NCBI RefSeq assembly: GCF_013277515.1
Contig: NZ_VMNB01000005.1
Location: forward strand, 82,284-146,283
DNA: 64,000 nt
Reading direction: 5' to 3'
Source: Streptococcus sp. k-402
GTDB lineage: Bacteria > Bacillota > Bacilli > Lactobacillales > Streptococcaceae
In this document: positions 36,398 to 45,999 of the stretch, in pieces
Numbering within the stretch: the first letter of the stretch is position 1
Layout of the letters: every line of letters begins with the position of its first letter
Made by a program: the position numbers and the translations under genes
The notes under the pieces: model-generated
The model's database searches: none
What the model was told of the DNA's origin: nothing
Seen by the model: only the letters and a program-made list of their open reading frames with translations

Positions 36398-39283
36398 TTG
36401 TCTAAGAAAAGATTGTACGAAATCGCAAAAGAACTTGGAAAAGAAAGTAAGGAAGTTGTAGCGCGTGCAAAAGAGTTGGGCTTGGATGTGAAAAGCCACT
36501 CATCAAGTGTGGAAGAAGCTGTCGCTGCAAAAATCGCTGCCAGCTTTAAGCCTGCAGCTGCTCCGAAAGCAGAAGCAAAACCTGCAGCACCAAAAGCAAG
36601 TACAGAAAAGAAAGCCGAAAAATCTGAGCCAGCTAAACCAGCTGTAGCCAAGGAAGAGGCAAAACCTGCAGCCCCAAAAGCAAGTGCAGAAAAGAAAGCC
36701 GAAAAGTCTGAACCAGTAAAACCAGCTGTAGCCAAGGAAGAGGCAAAACCAGCTGAGCCAGTCGCTCCGAAAACAGAAAAAGTAGCGGCTAAACCACAAA
36801 GCCGTAATTTCAAGGCTGAGCGTGAAGCCCGTGCCAAAGAGCAGGCAGAACGACGCAAGCAAAATAAGGGCAATAACCGTGACCAACAACAAAACGGGAA
36901 CCGTCAGAAAAACGACGGTCGCAATGGTGGAAAACAAGGTCAAGGCAACCGCGACAATCGTCGCTTTAATGACCAAGCTAAGAAACAGCAAGGTCAGCAA
37001 AATCGTGGAAATGAGCGCCGTCAACAAGGGGACAAACGTCCAAATCAAGCGGCTCCACGTGTTGACTTTAAAGCCCGTGCAGCAGCCCTAAAAGCAGAGC
37101 AAAATGCAGAGTACGCACGTTCAAGCGAGGAACGCTTCAAGCAGTATCAGGCTGCTAAAGAAGCCTTGGCTCAAGCTAATAAACGCAAGGAACCAGAGGA
37201 AATCTTTGAAGAAGCGGCTAAGTTAGCTGAACAAGCGCAACAAGCACAGCAAGTTCAAGCAGTGGTTGAAGTCGTCCCTGAGAAAAAAGAACCTGCAGTG
37301 GATACACGTCGTAAAAAACAAGCTCGACCAGACAAAAATCGTGACGATTATGATCACGAAGAAGATGGTCCTAGAAAACAACAAAAGAATCGAAGTAGTC
37401 AAAATCAAGTGAGAAATCAAAAGAATAGTAACTGGAATAACAACAAAAAGAACAAAAAAGGCAATAACAAGAACAACCGTAATCAGACTCCAAAACCTGT
37501 TACAGAGCGTAAATTCCATGAATTGCCAACAGAATTTGAGTATACAGATGGTATGACCGTTGCGGAAATCGCAAAACGTATCAAACGTGAACCAGCTGAA
37601 ATCGTTAAGAAACTCTTTATGATGGGTGTCATGGCCACACAAAACCAATCCTTGGATGGAGAAACCATCGAACTCCTCATGGTGGATTATGGTATTGAAG
37701 CTAAACAAAAGGTTGAAGTGGATAATGCCGACATCGAACGTTTCTTTGTCGAAGATGGTTATCTCAATGAAGATGAATTGGTTGAGCGTCCACCAGTTGT
37801 AACCATCATGGGACACGTTGACCATGGTAAAACAACTCTTTTGGATACCCTTCGTAACTCTCGCGTTGCGACAGGTGAAGCAGGTGGTATCACTCAGCAT
37901 ATCGGTGCCTACCAAATCGTGGAAAATGGCAAGAAGATTACCTTCCTTGATACACCAGGACACGCGGCCTTTACATCTATGCGTGCGCGCGGTGCATCTG
38001 TTACCGATATTACTATCCTGGTCGTAGCGGCAGATGACGGGGTTATGCCTCAGACAATTGAAGCCATCAACCACTCAAAAGCAGCCAACGTTCCAATCAT
38101 CGTAGCCATTAACAAGATTGATAAACCAGGTGCCAACCCAGAACGTGTTATCGGTGAATTGGCAGAGCATGGTGTCATGTCAACCGCTTGGGGTGGAGAT
38201 TCTGAATTTGTTGAAATCTCAGCTAAATTCAACCAAAACATCGAAGAATTGTTGGAAACAGTCCTTCTTGTGGCTGAAATCCAAGAACTTAAAGCAGACC
38301 CAACAGTTCGTGCGATCGGTACAGTTATCGAAGCACGCTTGGATAAAGGAAAAGGTGCGGTCGCAACCCTTCTTGTTCAACAAGGTACCTTGAATGTCCA
38401 AGACCCAATCGTTGTCGGAAATACCTTCGGTCGTGTCCGTGCCATGACCAATGACCTTGGTCGTCGTGTTAAGGTTGCAGGGCCATCAACACCAGTTTCA
38501 ATCACAGGTTTGAACGAAGCGCCAATGGCAGGTGACCACTTTGCTGTTTACGAAGATGAAAAATCTGCGCGTGCAGCTGGTGAAGAACGTGCCAAACGTG
38601 CCCTTATGAAGCAACGTCAAGCTACCCAACGTGTCAGCCTTGAAAACCTCTTTGATACCCTTAAAGCTGGTGAACTCAAATCAGTTAACGTTATTATCAA
38701 GGCCGATGTACAAGGTTCAGTTGAAGCCCTTTCTGCATCACTTCAGAAAATCGATGTGGAAGGTGTTAAAGTTACCATCGTTCACTCAGCGGTTGGTGCT
38801 ATCAACGAATCAGACGTGACCCTTGCTGAAGCTTCAAATGCCTTTATCGTTGGTTTCAATGTACGCCCTACACCACAAGCTCGTCAACAAGCAGAAGCTG
38901 ACGATGTGGAAATCCGTCTCCACAGTATTATCTACAAGGTTATCGAAGAGATGGAAGAAGCTATGAAAGGGATGCTTGATCCAGAATTTGAAGAAAAAGT
39001 TATCGGTGAAGCAGTTATCCGTGAAACCTTCAAGGTGTCTAAAGTGGGAACTATCGGTGGATTCATGGTTATCAACGGTAAGGTTACCCGTGACTCTAAA
39101 GTCCGTGTTATCCGTGACGGTGTCGTTATCTATGACGGTGAACTTGCAAGCTTGAAACACTACAAAGACGACGTTAAAGAAGTTACAAACGGTCGTGAAG
39201 GTGGATTGATGATCGATGGCTACAATGATATCAAGACTGATGATGTGATTGAGGCTTATGTCATGGAAGAAATCAAGAGATAA
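36398..39283 (+). CDS. infB: Translation initiation factor IF-2
   Basis: 961 residues. A long Ala/Lys/Glu-rich and Asn/Gln/Arg-rich N-terminal region (about 50-400) is followed by the GTPase domain with G1 GHVDHGKT, G3 DTPGH and G4 NKID, then beta-barrel and C-terminal domains that bind fMet-tRNA. The start is TTG at 36398 ([14 protein letters not shown]), behind GAGGAGG; a nearby ATG at 36393 is out of frame and closes at once. The N-terminal region contains a tandem repeat (see 36578-36745). Confidence 0.98.
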   Translation: MSKKRLYEIAKELGKESKEVVARAKELGLDVKSHSSSVEEAVAAKIAASFKPAAAPKAEAKPAAPKASTEKKAEKSEPAKPAVAKEEAKPAAPKASAEKKAEKSEPVKPAVAKEEAKPAEPVAPKTEKVAAKPQSRNFKAEREARAKEQAERRKQNKGNNRDQQQNGNRQKNDGRNGGKQGQGNRDNRRFNDQAKKQQGQQNRGNERRQQGDKRPNQAAPRVDFKARAAALKAEQNAEYARSSEERFKQYQAAKEALAQANKRKEPEEIFEEAAKLAEQAQQAQQVQAVVEVVPEKKEPAVDTRRKKQARPDKNRDDYDHEEDGPRKQQKNRSSQNQVRNQKNSNWNNNKKNKKGNNKNNRNQTPKPVTERKFHELPTEFEYTDGMTVAEIAKRIKREPAEIVKKLFMMGVMATQNQSLDGETIELLMVDYGIEAKQKVEVDNADIERFFVEDGYLNEDELVERPPVVTIMGHVDHGKTTLLDTLRNSRVATGEAGGITQHIGAYQIVENGKKITFLDTPGHAAFTSMRARGASVTDITILVVAADDGVMPQTIEAINHSKAANVPIIVAINKIDKPGANPERVIGELAEHGVMSTAWGGDSEFVEISAKFNQNIEELLETVLLVAEIQELKADPTVRAIGTVIEARLDKGKGAVATLLVQQGTLNVQDPIVVGNTFGRVRAMTNDLGRRVKVAGPSTPVSITGLNEAPMAGDHFAVYEDEKSARAAGEERAKRALMKQRQATQRVSLENLFDTLKAGELKSVNVIIKADVQGSVEALSASLQKIDVEGVKVTIVHSAVGAINESDVTLAEASNAFIVGFNVRPTPQARQQAEADDVEIRLHSIIYKVIEEMEEAMKGMLDPEFEEKVIGEAVIRETFKVSKVGTIGGFMVINGKVTRDSKVRVIRDGVVIYDGELASLKHYKDDVKEVTNGREGGLMIDGYNDIKTDDVIEAYVMEEIKR
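36578..36745 (+). repeat. Tandem 84-bp coding repeat in infB
   Basis: Residues 61-88 and 89-116 of IF-2 are near-identical 28-residue units, each starting KPAAPKAS and ending KPAVAKEEA, differing at two positions (T/A and A/V). At DNA level 36578-36661 and 36662-36745 are tandem copies that could expand or contract by slippage. Confidence 0.9.
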
Positions 39284-39448
39284 TAGAGAAACGATAGCTC
39301 ATTTGACTCGTCGTCAACAGCGCCTTGATGAACTTTAGTTCTATCTAAGGCTTGTTTCCTAGATTCAAATGGCTCTAGTTCCTCTATCTAATAGAAATAG
39401 CTAGGTCTGCTGGCCTAGCTTTTGGTTCAAAGTAGAGAAAGGAATATC

Positions 39449-39799
39449 ATGGCAAATCATTTCCGTACGGATCGTGTGGGCATGGAAATCAAGCGTGAAG
39501 TCAATGAGATTTTGCAAAAGAAAGTCCGTGATCCGCGTGTCCAAGGCGTGACCATCACAGATGTTCAGATGCTGGGTGACTTGTCTGTTGCCAAGGTTTA
39601 CTACACCATTTTGAGTAACCTTGCTTCAGATAATCAAAAAGCCCAAATCGGGCTTGAGAAAGCAACTGGTACCATCAAACGTGAACTTGGTCGCAATTTG
39701 AAATTGTACAAAATCCCAGATTTGACCTTCGTCAAAGACGAGTCCATCGAATATGGAAACAAGATTGATGAAATGTTACGCAATCTGGATAAGAACTAA
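39449..39799 (+). CDS. rbfA: Ribosome-binding factor A
   Basis: 116 residues with the KH-type fold: [48 protein letters not shown], and the [20 protein letters not shown] end. It helps 30S maturation at the 5' end of 16S rRNA. The ATG at 39449 follows GAGAAAGGA. About 165 bp separates it from infB. Confidence 0.96.
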   Translation: MANHFRTDRVGMEIKREVNEILQKKVRDPRVQGVTITDVQMLGDLSVAKVYYTILSNLASDNQKAQIGLEKATGTIKRELGRNLKLYKIPDLTFVKDESIEYGNKIDEMLRNLDKN

Positions 39800-39801
39800 G
39801 A

Positions 39802-39826
39802 AGAGGGGCAACCCTCTTTTTTTGGT
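39802..39826 (+). terminator. Terminator after rbfA
   Basis: AGAGGG-gcaa-CCCTCT followed by seven T residues, directly after the rbfA stop; end of the nusA-infB-rbfA block. Confidence 0.92.
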
Positions 39827-39970
39827 GGGGAAAATAGGTGGAATTTGAAATGGAAAAATATTCTTTTAAGAAAGGGATTCTGTATTTTTTAATGTTATCT
39901 AATTAGAAAATGCTTTTTTTTTTTAGGAAATATGATATGATGATTTCATAAATAAAAGGAGATCCTATCA

Positions 39971-40474
39971 ATGAATAATGTAAAAAAAGTTTGTCGTTTA
40001 GCTTTGCTATGTCTTTCTGTCTCTACTCTAGTTGCTTGTAGTTCTCTTTCTGAAAAAACAAGTAGCTCTTCTAGTGAGAATCAAACAGAAGCTTCATCTA
40101 GTAGTTCTGAAAAGAAGGGGTTGTTTGCCAAAGCAAAAGAAAAACTCAGTTCAAGCGATTTTAATCCACAAGATGTTAGTGATACGACAATTGAGTCTAT
40201 AAAAACCTATGAAGATTACTTGATTATGAATGAGAAAATAATTGATAATTACTATACAGAAGCAGACGAAGCCTTTAAAGGAACTGTTTTAGAAGATAGC
40301 GCTGCTATCCAAGAACTAAAAGATAGCACTAAAAAAGAAATGGAAGATTTGAAAAAACAATATGGTCCATTAAAGAAAGCACCGATTCAAGGGAAAGAAG
40401 AAGTGATTAAGACTCTAAAAGATTATCGTGATAATCTACATGAACAAGTGGAGCAGTGGAAAGCTAGTCTTTAA
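39971..40474 (+). CDS. Lipoprotein of unknown function
   Basis: 167 residues. A signal peptide with lipobox LVAC (Cys about 23) is followed by a Ser/Glu-rich linker with repeated SSSSE, then a Lys/Glu-rich helical domain (TYEDYLIMNEKIIDNYYTEA ... YRDNLHEQVEQWKASL). No family recognised. It starts the cluster up to 43547. The AAAAGGAGAT site precedes the ATG. Confidence 0.85.
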   Translation: MNNVKKVCRLALLCLSVSTLVACSSLSEKTSSSSSENQTEASSSSSEKKGLFAKAKEKLSSSDFNPQDVSDTTIESIKTYEDYLIMNEKIIDNYYTEADEAFKGTVLEDSAAIQELKDSTKKEMEDLKKQYGPLKKAPIQGKEEVIKTLKDYRDNLHEQVEQWKASL

Positions 40475-40494
40475 TAGGAAGAGTGGAGTTCAAT

Positions 40495-41052
40495 ATGGAT
40501 TATCAATTATTGCCACATGAATATATGGTTATGAATAGTGACCATGTGAGTTTTGGGAAAAATGGTTTGTCTACAGATGAATTAATTTTAACGAATCTAC
40601 ACTTAATATATATCAAAAAAGGTTTGTGGGGAGGAAAAAAAGACCAAGTTACCATACCCATTAACCAGATTAAAATTTTTGAAGGGAAACCTCAAGTTTC
40701 AGTAACCAAAACCAATGGTGTGAAACGGCTGGAAATTTATTATAATGGCGGACAAGCTATCTTTGCATTTAATAATACTAAGGATACTGACAAGTGGGCT
40801 AGAAACATTATTAAATTGATTTCAGGGGATACAAGTAATTTTGAAACCTTGGGGGATAGTAGCTTGTTTGGAGCAGATGTTTTAGCAGAAACATTTAAGG
40901 ATACATTTGACACTTTTAAAGCAGGGCTTGGGATTAAGGATGCAGAGCCAGAAAAGATTTCAACCAAGTGTAGCTTTTGTGGAGCACCTTTGTCAGGTCA
41001 AGTGAAGCAAACAGTAAGATGTGCCTATTGTGATATGGAGCAGAGTTTATAA
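40495..41052 (+). CDS. PH-like domain protein with C-terminal zinc ribbon
   Basis: 185 residues. The N-terminal part (about 1-110) looks like a bacterial PH/GRAM domain (NGLSTDELILTNLHLIYIKKGLWGGKK). The tail has a CSFCGAPL...CAYCDMEQ zinc ribbon (about 159-182). I use the ATG at 40495 behind GAAGAGTGGAG; the GTG at 40483 would put the ribosome site inside the gene. Probably soluble; a membrane-lipid or scaffold role is inference. Confidence 0.75.
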   Translation: MDYQLLPHEYMVMNSDHVSFGKNGLSTDELILTNLHLIYIKKGLWGGKKDQVTIPINQIKIFEGKPQVSVTKTNGVKRLEIYYNGGQAIFAFNNTKDTDKWARNIIKLISGDTSNFETLGDSSLFGADVLAETFKDTFDTFKAGLGIKDAEPEKISTKCSFCGAPLSGQVKQTVRCAYCDMEQSL

Positions 41053-41064
41053 GGGGGCAATTAA

Positions 41065-42174
41065 ATGGGGTTGATAAAAGCCATCACAGATTCTATCGGT
41101 GGGACATTTGCAGATCAGTGGAAAGAAATTATCACAGTTCAAGCTTTTGATGAACATACAGCTGTAAGTCCCGGTATTGTTCAAGAAAGTAATAATGGTA
41201 GGGGTGTCAATACGAAGGGATCTGTAGGTGTTATTTCGAATGGATCCAAGATTTTTATTCCAGAAAACACTGCTGCCTTTATCTTTAGTCAATCTGGTAT
41301 CGAGGAAATTATTACAGAACCAGGTGGATATGAATACCAAAATGGTGAGAGCAGTGTTTTTAACGGTGATGGATTGAAAAAGTCACTGTTTGACAATGTT
41401 GTTAATCGTGTTGGATTCGGTGGTCAAAGTGATCAGCAAAAACAGATTTGCTTTGTTAATTTGAGAGAAATTCGTGATATTAAATTTGGGACTCGCGGTC
41501 CAGTCATGTATAATGATTTGTTTTATGGGACAGATTTAGAAGTACGTGCTTTTGGAACATTTTCTATCCAAATTACAGATGCTAAGCAATTTATCAGAAA
41601 TTTTCTTCCTGCCAATGTGACTTATTATACTTTCGACAGTGCTCAAGCTAGATCACAAATAGTGACAGAGTTTCTCCAATCTTTTATTGTTGCACTTAAT
41701 TCTTTGTCCACAACTTATCGTATTTCACAATTGCCGTCACAAGCTTCAGTTCTTGCAACCCAAGTATCGAATGATGGACAGTATGCAGGGACTTGGAAAG
41801 AACGTTTTGGATTTGAGATTGTAAAAGTTGCCATTGCTAATATTGAGTTCTCATCAGAATCTAAGGAATTGGTTAAACAATTTTCATCAAATAAGATGAA
41901 TTTAAAAGCTTATGATGATGTATCGCAGAAAGCTTCTAATATTGCAGCACAACAAAAAATTGCATCAGGAGTGGAGCAACATGGTCTAGGTGATGGTGCA
42001 GGGATGATTTTTGGTATGAATATGGCACAAGCTTTAGACGAAAAAGCAATGAAACCAAGTTTATCATTAGATGAACAAATCGAAGCCCTTACAAAACTAA
42101 AATCTCTTTTAGACGCAGGGATACTATCTCAGGAAGAATTTGATCGAAAGAAAAAAGAAATTATGGATTTATAA
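41065..42174 (+). CDS. SPFH-domain protein with C-terminal SHOCT motif (YdjI-like)
   Basis: 369 residues resembling the virion-core/SPFH family represented by B. subtilis YdjI: AFDEHTAVSPGIVQESNNG, EITEPGGYEYQNGE and NLREIRDIKFGTRGPVMYND. The C-terminal SHOCT helix pair LTKLKSLLDAGILSQEEFDRKKKEIMDL-type (about 340-369; shown in part) is clear. No membrane anchor. In Bacillus, YdjI with YdjG/H helps place the PspA protein at the membrane. It follows the zinc-ribbon gene by 12 bases, as in that system. Confidence 0.78.
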   Translation: MGLIKAITDSIGGTFADQWKEIITVQAFDEHTAVSPGIVQESNNGRGVNTKGSVGVISNGSKIFIPENTAAFIFSQSGIEEIITEPGGYEYQNGESSVFNGDGLKKSLFDNVVNRVGFGGQSDQQKQICFVNLREIRDIKFGTRGPVMYNDLFYGTDLEVRAFGTFSIQITDAKQFIRNFLPANVTYYTFDSAQARSQIVTEFLQSFIVALNSLSTTYRISQLPSQASVLATQVSNDGQYAGTWKERFGFEIVKVAIANIEFSSESKELVKQFSSNKMNLKAYDDVSQKASNIAAQQKIASGVEQHGLGDGAGMIFGMNMAQALDEKAMKPSLSLDEQIEALTKLKSLLDAGILSQEEFDRKKKEIMDL

Positions 42175-42434
42175 AATGAAACTCGAAAGTTCATAGCTAG
42201 TACCTATTCAAGGGACATTCTAGGTAAAACAATAATAGACTATCGTTCATAGATAGAATATCATGTTGTAAAGGTAGGAGTGGAATATTTTAGCTGTCTC
42301 TACAAAGACTATTAAAAATCTTTAACAAATAAGTTGCTAAGGATTTTTTGAAAATTTTTGAGGGGAATTTGAAAATACTTTAAAAGAGTATGCTATCATA
42401 GAATATAACTTACAGAAGTAAAAGGAGTTTGTAT

Positions 42435-43214
42435 ATGGCTGAACAAGAGTTGGCTATGCAAGTATTGCAACAAGTGGTGAAACTACCTGTTGTTAAGGTT
42501 GATCGTTCGAAATTTTTAGTGGATAAGTTTTCCAAAGAATTGGATCCACAGGACATTCCTACTTTATTAGAACAAGGCCCAACGTCTCTCTTATCTCAAG
42601 AAATATTAGATCGAGTGGCTAATGCCTGTATTAGGGATCATGTTTTATTAGCGAGTGGAACGTCTGTTGTTGCTGGATTACCAGGTGGACTTGCCATGGC
42701 AATTACCATACCAGCGGATGTAGCTCAATTTTATGCTTTTTCTTTAAAATTAGCTCAAGAACTAGGCTATATTTATGGATATGGGGATCTTTGGGCTTCA
42801 CGCGATGAGTTGAGTGAAGATGCCCAAAATACCCTCTTGCTTTATCTAGGTGTCATGTTGGGGGTAAATGGAACCGCTGCTTTGCTACGTGCTGGTGGTA
42901 TAACAATTGCCAAACAGGTAATGAAAACAGTACCTAATAAAGCGTTAACAAAGACGCTTTGGTACCCTATTTTGAAAAAAGTCTTAAAAATATTTGGTGT
43001 GAATCTGACCAAGGGAGGGCTGGCAAAAGGAATGGGAAAATTCATTCCTATCTTGGGTGGTATCATTTCAGGTGGTTTAACCTTTGCAACTATGAAACCA
43101 ATGGGGGAAAGCTTGCAGAAAGAATTATCCAAGCTAGTCAACTATAGTGAAGTTCAATATCAAGAAGATGTTGAAACAATCCGAAAAGAGGCTGAAATCC
43201 TCGAAGGAGAGTAA
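42435..43214 (+). CDS. EcsC-like protein
   Basis: 259 residues. Hydrophobic Gly/Ala-rich segments include VVAGLPGGLAMAITIPADVA, with LAQELGYIYGYGDLW after it, which resembles the EcsC family, and a second glycine-rich stretch MGKFIPILGGIISGGLTFAT near 195-215. Possibly membrane-associated. The ATG at 42435 follows AAAGGAG. It heads a three-gene set with two small proteins. The family call is tentative. Confidence 0.6.
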   Translation: MAEQELAMQVLQQVVKLPVVKVDRSKFLVDKFSKELDPQDIPTLLEQGPTSLLSQEILDRVANACIRDHVLLASGTSVVAGLPGGLAMAITIPADVAQFYAFSLKLAQELGYIYGYGDLWASRDELSEDAQNTLLLYLGVMLGVNGTAALLRAGGITIAKQVMKTVPNKALTKTLWYPILKKVLKIFGVNLTKGGLAKGMGKFIPILGGIISGGLTFATMKPMGESLQKELSKLVNYSEVQYQEDVETIRKEAEILEGE

Positions 43215-43215
43215 T

Positions 43216-43398
43216 ATGGGACTCATAAAAATTCTAGCTAAAACTTATGGGAATTACTTTTTGACCGTGCAAGGTGTAAAAGTAATGAAAACGATAAAGA
43301 AAGATGACAATGTCGTTATCGGTCTGGGGAAACTTTTTATTGCCGACAAGTTAATGGATACGGCTCGGTGGCTCATCAAGCCAGAGGAGAGAGAATGA
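43216..43398 (+). CDS. 60-residue protein of unknown function
   Basis: Starts MGLIKILAKTYGNYFLTVQG and is amphipathic with a basic middle (MKTIKKDDNVV). GAAGGAGAG precedes the ATG at 43216, inside the end of the previous gene. It overlaps the next small gene by four bases (ATGA). No family recognised. Confidence 0.65.
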   Translation: MGLIKILAKTYGNYFLTVQGVKVMKTIKKDDNVVIGLGKLFIADKLMDTARWLIKPEERE

Positions 43399-43547
43399 AA
43401 TTTTTCTGGGGACTTCTTGCTATTCTTTTTATCAAACCGATTATTGGAATTGTGAAATTCTTTTGGATGATCATCTCTTTTGCAGTCCAATTGCTGTTTT
43501 ACAAGCTATTATTTAAAATATTGGATTGGCTCTTTAAACTTATCTAG
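43395..43547 (+). CDS. 50-residue hydrophobic membrane peptide
   Basis: Starts MKFFWGLLAILFIKPIIGIV and continues with a second hydrophobic stretch ending DWLFKLI, so one or two membrane spans with almost no loops. Preceded by GAGGAGAG and coupled by an ATGA overlap. It is the last gene before a terminator. No family recognised. Confidence 0.65.
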   Translation: MKFFWGLLAILFIKPIIGIVKFFWMIISFAVQLLFYKLLFKILDWLFKLI

Positions 43548-43569
43548 ATGGTAATCCAAGTCGCAGAGA

Positions 43570-43597
43570 ACTAGCAGGAACTCCACTGCTAGTTTTT
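43570..43597 (+). terminator. Terminator of the envelope-type cluster
   Basis: ACTAGCAG and CTGCTAGT form an eight-base stem around GAACTCCA, followed by TTTTT. Placed 23 bases after the last small gene. Confidence 0.92.
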
Positions 43598-43663
43598 TAA
43601 TCTCTTTCCATATGGTATAATATAAGCAGTAAAATCATTTTAGAACATACAATGGAGGTCGTT

Positions 43664-43897
43664 ATGGACAATATCATCGATGTGTCAATTCCTGTTGCAG
43701 AAGTGGTGGACAAGCATCCAGAAGTCTTGGAAATCTTAGTTGAGCTTGGATTTAAACCCCTTGCCAATCCCTTGATGCGTAATACTGTTGGTCGCAAAGT
43801 ATCGCTCAAACAGGGTTCTAAGCTTGAAGGAACCCCTATGGACAAGATTGTCCGCACGTTGGAAGCCAATGGCTACGAAGTGATTGGATTAGACTAA
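43664..43897 (+). CDS. DUF1858 domain protein
   Basis: 77 residues: IIDVSIPVAEVVDKHPEVLEILVELGF and GTPMDKIVRTLEANGYEVIGLD, the DUF1858 pattern, typical of proteins with or next to hemerythrin/PAS modules. The ATG at 43664 follows GGAGG. Its stop overlaps the start of the DUF438 gene by one base, so the two work as a pair. Redox or NO-related sensing is inference. Confidence 0.82.
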   Translation: MDNIIDVSIPVAEVVDKHPEVLEILVELGFKPLANPLMRNTVGRKVSLKQGSKLEGTPMDKIVRTLEANGYEVIGLD

Positions 43898-45231
43898 TGG
43901 CAGATGAACGGATTCATATCCTACGGGATATTTTGTTAGAATTGCACAATGGCGCCTCTCCTGAGTCGGTTCAGGAGCGCTTTGATGCGACCTTTGCGGG
44001 TGTCTCAGCCATCGAGATTTCTCTCATGGAGCACGAGCTGATGAACTCAGACTCAGGTGTTACTTTTGAAGATGTCATGGAACTCTGTGATGTTCATGCC
44101 AATCTTTTTAAAAATGCTGTTAAGGATGTCGAAGTTGCAGATACCGAGCACCCAGGTCACCCAGTTCGGGTCTTTAAGGAAGAAAATTTGGCCCTCCGTG
44201 CGGCCTTGATTCGCATTCGGAGATTGTTAGATACCTATGAGTCCATGGAAGATGAAGAAATGCTTGCGGAGATGCGTAAGGGTTTGGTGCGTCAGATGGG
44301 ACTTGTAGGTCAATTTGATATCCATTACCAACGTAAAGAAGAACTCTTCTTTCCTATCATGGAGCGCTATGGTCACGATTCGCCTCCAAAAGTTATGTGG
44401 GGAGTGGATGACCAGATCAGAGAACTCTTTCAAACAGCTTTAGCGACAGCCAAGTCACTACCAGAAGTGTCGATTCACAGTGTAAAAGAAGATTTTGAAG
44501 CCTTTGCGACAGAGTTTGAAAGTATGGTTTTCAAGGAAGAGTCCATCCTTCTCATGATTCTCCTTGAGTCCTTTACTCAGGATGACTGGCTGCAGATTGC
44601 GGAGGAGAGCGATGCCTACGGTTATGCCATCATCCGTCCGTCAGAAAAATGGGTACCAGAACGCCAAAGTTTTGTTGAAGAAAAGAGTGTAGGGGAGCCT
44701 GTGCAGCCAGATACGCCAGAAGGGCAAGTTCAGCAAGTTATCGATACGCCAGAAGGCCAGTTTACCATTACCTTTACCCCTAAGGAAAAGGAAGCAGTGC
44801 TGGACCGCCATAGTCAACAGGCTTTTGGCAATGGCTATCTATCGGTCGAGCAGGCCAATCTCATCCTCAATCACCTCCCCATGGAGATTACCTTTGTCAA
44901 TAAAGACGATATTTTCCAGTATTACAATGACAATACGCCGGCTGACGAGATGATTTTCAAACGGACGCCGTCCCAAGTTGGGCGCAATGTCGAACTCTGC
45001 CATCCACCTAAGTACTTGGACAAGGTCAAGGCCATCATGAAGGGGCTTCGTGAGGGAAGCAAAGACAAGTATGAAATGTGGTTCAAGTCTGAGTCACGAG
45101 GTAAGTTTGTTCACATCACCTACGCGGCAGTTCATGATGAAGAGGGAGAATTCCAAGGTGTGTTGGAGTATGTTCAGGATATTCAGCCCTACCGTGAGAT
45201 TGACACGGACTATTTCCGTGGATTAGAATAA
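43897..45231 (+). CDS. DUF438 protein with hemerythrin-like and PAS domains
   Basis: 444 residues. An N-terminal DUF438 helical region (RIHILRDILLELHNGASPESVQERF) leads to a hemerythrin-like domain with candidate ligands HPGHPVRVFKEEN and QFDIHYQRKEELFFPIMERYGH, then a PAS domain at about 305-425 (NHLPMEITFVNKDDIFQYYND). The layout suggests a di-iron or oxygen/NO/redox sensor. No output domain is visible. Overlaps the DUF1858 gene. Confidence 0.85.
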   Translation: MADERIHILRDILLELHNGASPESVQERFDATFAGVSAIEISLMEHELMNSDSGVTFEDVMELCDVHANLFKNAVKDVEVADTEHPGHPVRVFKEENLALRAALIRIRRLLDTYESMEDEEMLAEMRKGLVRQMGLVGQFDIHYQRKEELFFPIMERYGHDSPPKVMWGVDDQIRELFQTALATAKSLPEVSIHSVKEDFEAFATEFESMVFKEESILLMILLESFTQDDWLQIAEESDAYGYAIIRPSEKWVPERQSFVEEKSVGEPVQPDTPEGQVQQVIDTPEGQFTITFTPKEKEAVLDRHSQQAFGNGYLSVEQANLILNHLPMEITFVNKDDIFQYYNDNTPADEMIFKRTPSQVGRNVELCHPPKYLDKVKAIMKGLREGSKDKYEMWFKSESRGKFVHITYAAVHDEEGEFQGVLEYVQDIQPYREIDTDYFRGLE

Positions 45232-45240
45232 GGAGAAAAA

Positions 45241-45495
45241 ATGAGTTACGAACAAGAATTTATGAAGGAATTTGAAGCCTGGGTCAATACCCAGATTATG
45301 ATTAACGACATGGCGCACAAGGAAAGCCAAAAAGTCTACGAAGAAGATCAAGACGAACGTGCCAAAGATGCCATGATTCGCTACGAGAGTCGCCTGGATG
45401 CTTATCAGTTCTTGTTTGGTAAGTTTGAAAACTTCAAAGCAGGCAAGGGATTCCATGATTTGCCAGATGGCTTGTTTGGTGAGCGAAATTATTAA
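45241..45495 (+). CDS. DUF1912 family protein
   Basis: 84 residues, acidic and helical: SYEQEFMKEFEAWVNTQIMI ... DLPDGLFGERNY. It matches the small conserved streptococcal family DUF1912. Nine bases after the DUF438 gene with an AAGGAG site, so it shares the transcript. Function unknown. Confidence 0.88.
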   Translation: MSYEQEFMKEFEAWVNTQIMINDMAHKESQKVYEEDQDERAKDAMIRYESRLDAYQFLFGKFENFKAGKGFHDLPDGLFGERNY

Positions 45496-45546
45496 ATGAG
45501 ATAGATTCTTGATTTTTTACTAAAATCTTGATAGAATATTTATATT

Positions 45547-45574
45547 AAATCCTTGTCAGAACAGGGATTTTTTA
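45547..45574 (+). terminator. Terminator after the DUF1912 gene
   Basis: AAATCC-ttgtcagaacA-GGGATTT followed by TTTTA. A short stem with a T tract. Confidence 0.75.
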
Positions 45575-45590
45575 TTGAAAGGATTTTATC

Positions 45591-45986
45591 ATGTCAAAGA
45601 AACTCAATCGTAAAAAACAATTACGAAATAGCCTCTGTCGTGCAGGTGCTTTTTCAAGTACTGTGACTAAGGTTGTAGAAGAGACAAAAAAAGTCGTAAA
45701 ACGTGCTGAGCAGTCAGCAAGCCAAGCTGGTAAGGCTGTTTCTAAAAAAGTTGAACAAGCAGTCGAAGCTACCAAAGAACAAGCACAAAAGGTAGCCAAT
45801 TCTGTAGAAGATTTTGCAGCAAACTTGGGTGGACTTCCACTTGACCGTGCCAAAACTTTCTATGATGAAGGAATCAAGTCTGCTTCAGATTTCAAAAACT
45901 GGACTGAAAAAGAACTCCTTGCCTTGAAAGGAATCGGCCCAGCTACCATTAAGAAATTGAAAGAAAATGGCATCAAGTTCAAGTAA
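45591..45986 (+). CDS. Lys/Ala-rich helical protein with C-terminal helix-hairpin-helix motif
   Basis: 131 residues: a basic N-terminus, a long alanine/lysine-rich helix with repeated VxxA/KK patterns (about 20-80), and a C-terminal helix-hairpin-helix NWTEKELLALKGIGPATIKKL (about 105-125) typical of non-specific DNA binding. The same tail is found in the protein at 49147-50388. Possibly a nucleoid-associated protein; function unknown. It lies just before the T-box leader. Confidence 0.8.
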   Translation: MSKKLNRKKQLRNSLCRAGAFSSTVTKVVEETKKVVKRAEQSASQAGKAVSKKVEQAVEATKEQAQKVANSVEDFAANLGGLPLDRAKTFYDEGIKSASDFKNWTEKELLALKGIGPATIKKLKENGIKFK

Positions 45987-45999
45987 TCTTTCTTGTCCC

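Noticed and set aside
36503..38074. Several long minus-strand open frames opposite infB
   Set aside because: They arise from repetitive Lys/Ala/Asn codons of IF-2, lack ribosome sites and encode low-complexity Phe/Leu/Cys-rich sequences.
42175..42434. Possible small RNA or gene between the SPFH and EcsC-like genes
   Set aside because: No hairpin with T tract, no open frame with a ribosome site; only a plausible promoter region just before 42435.
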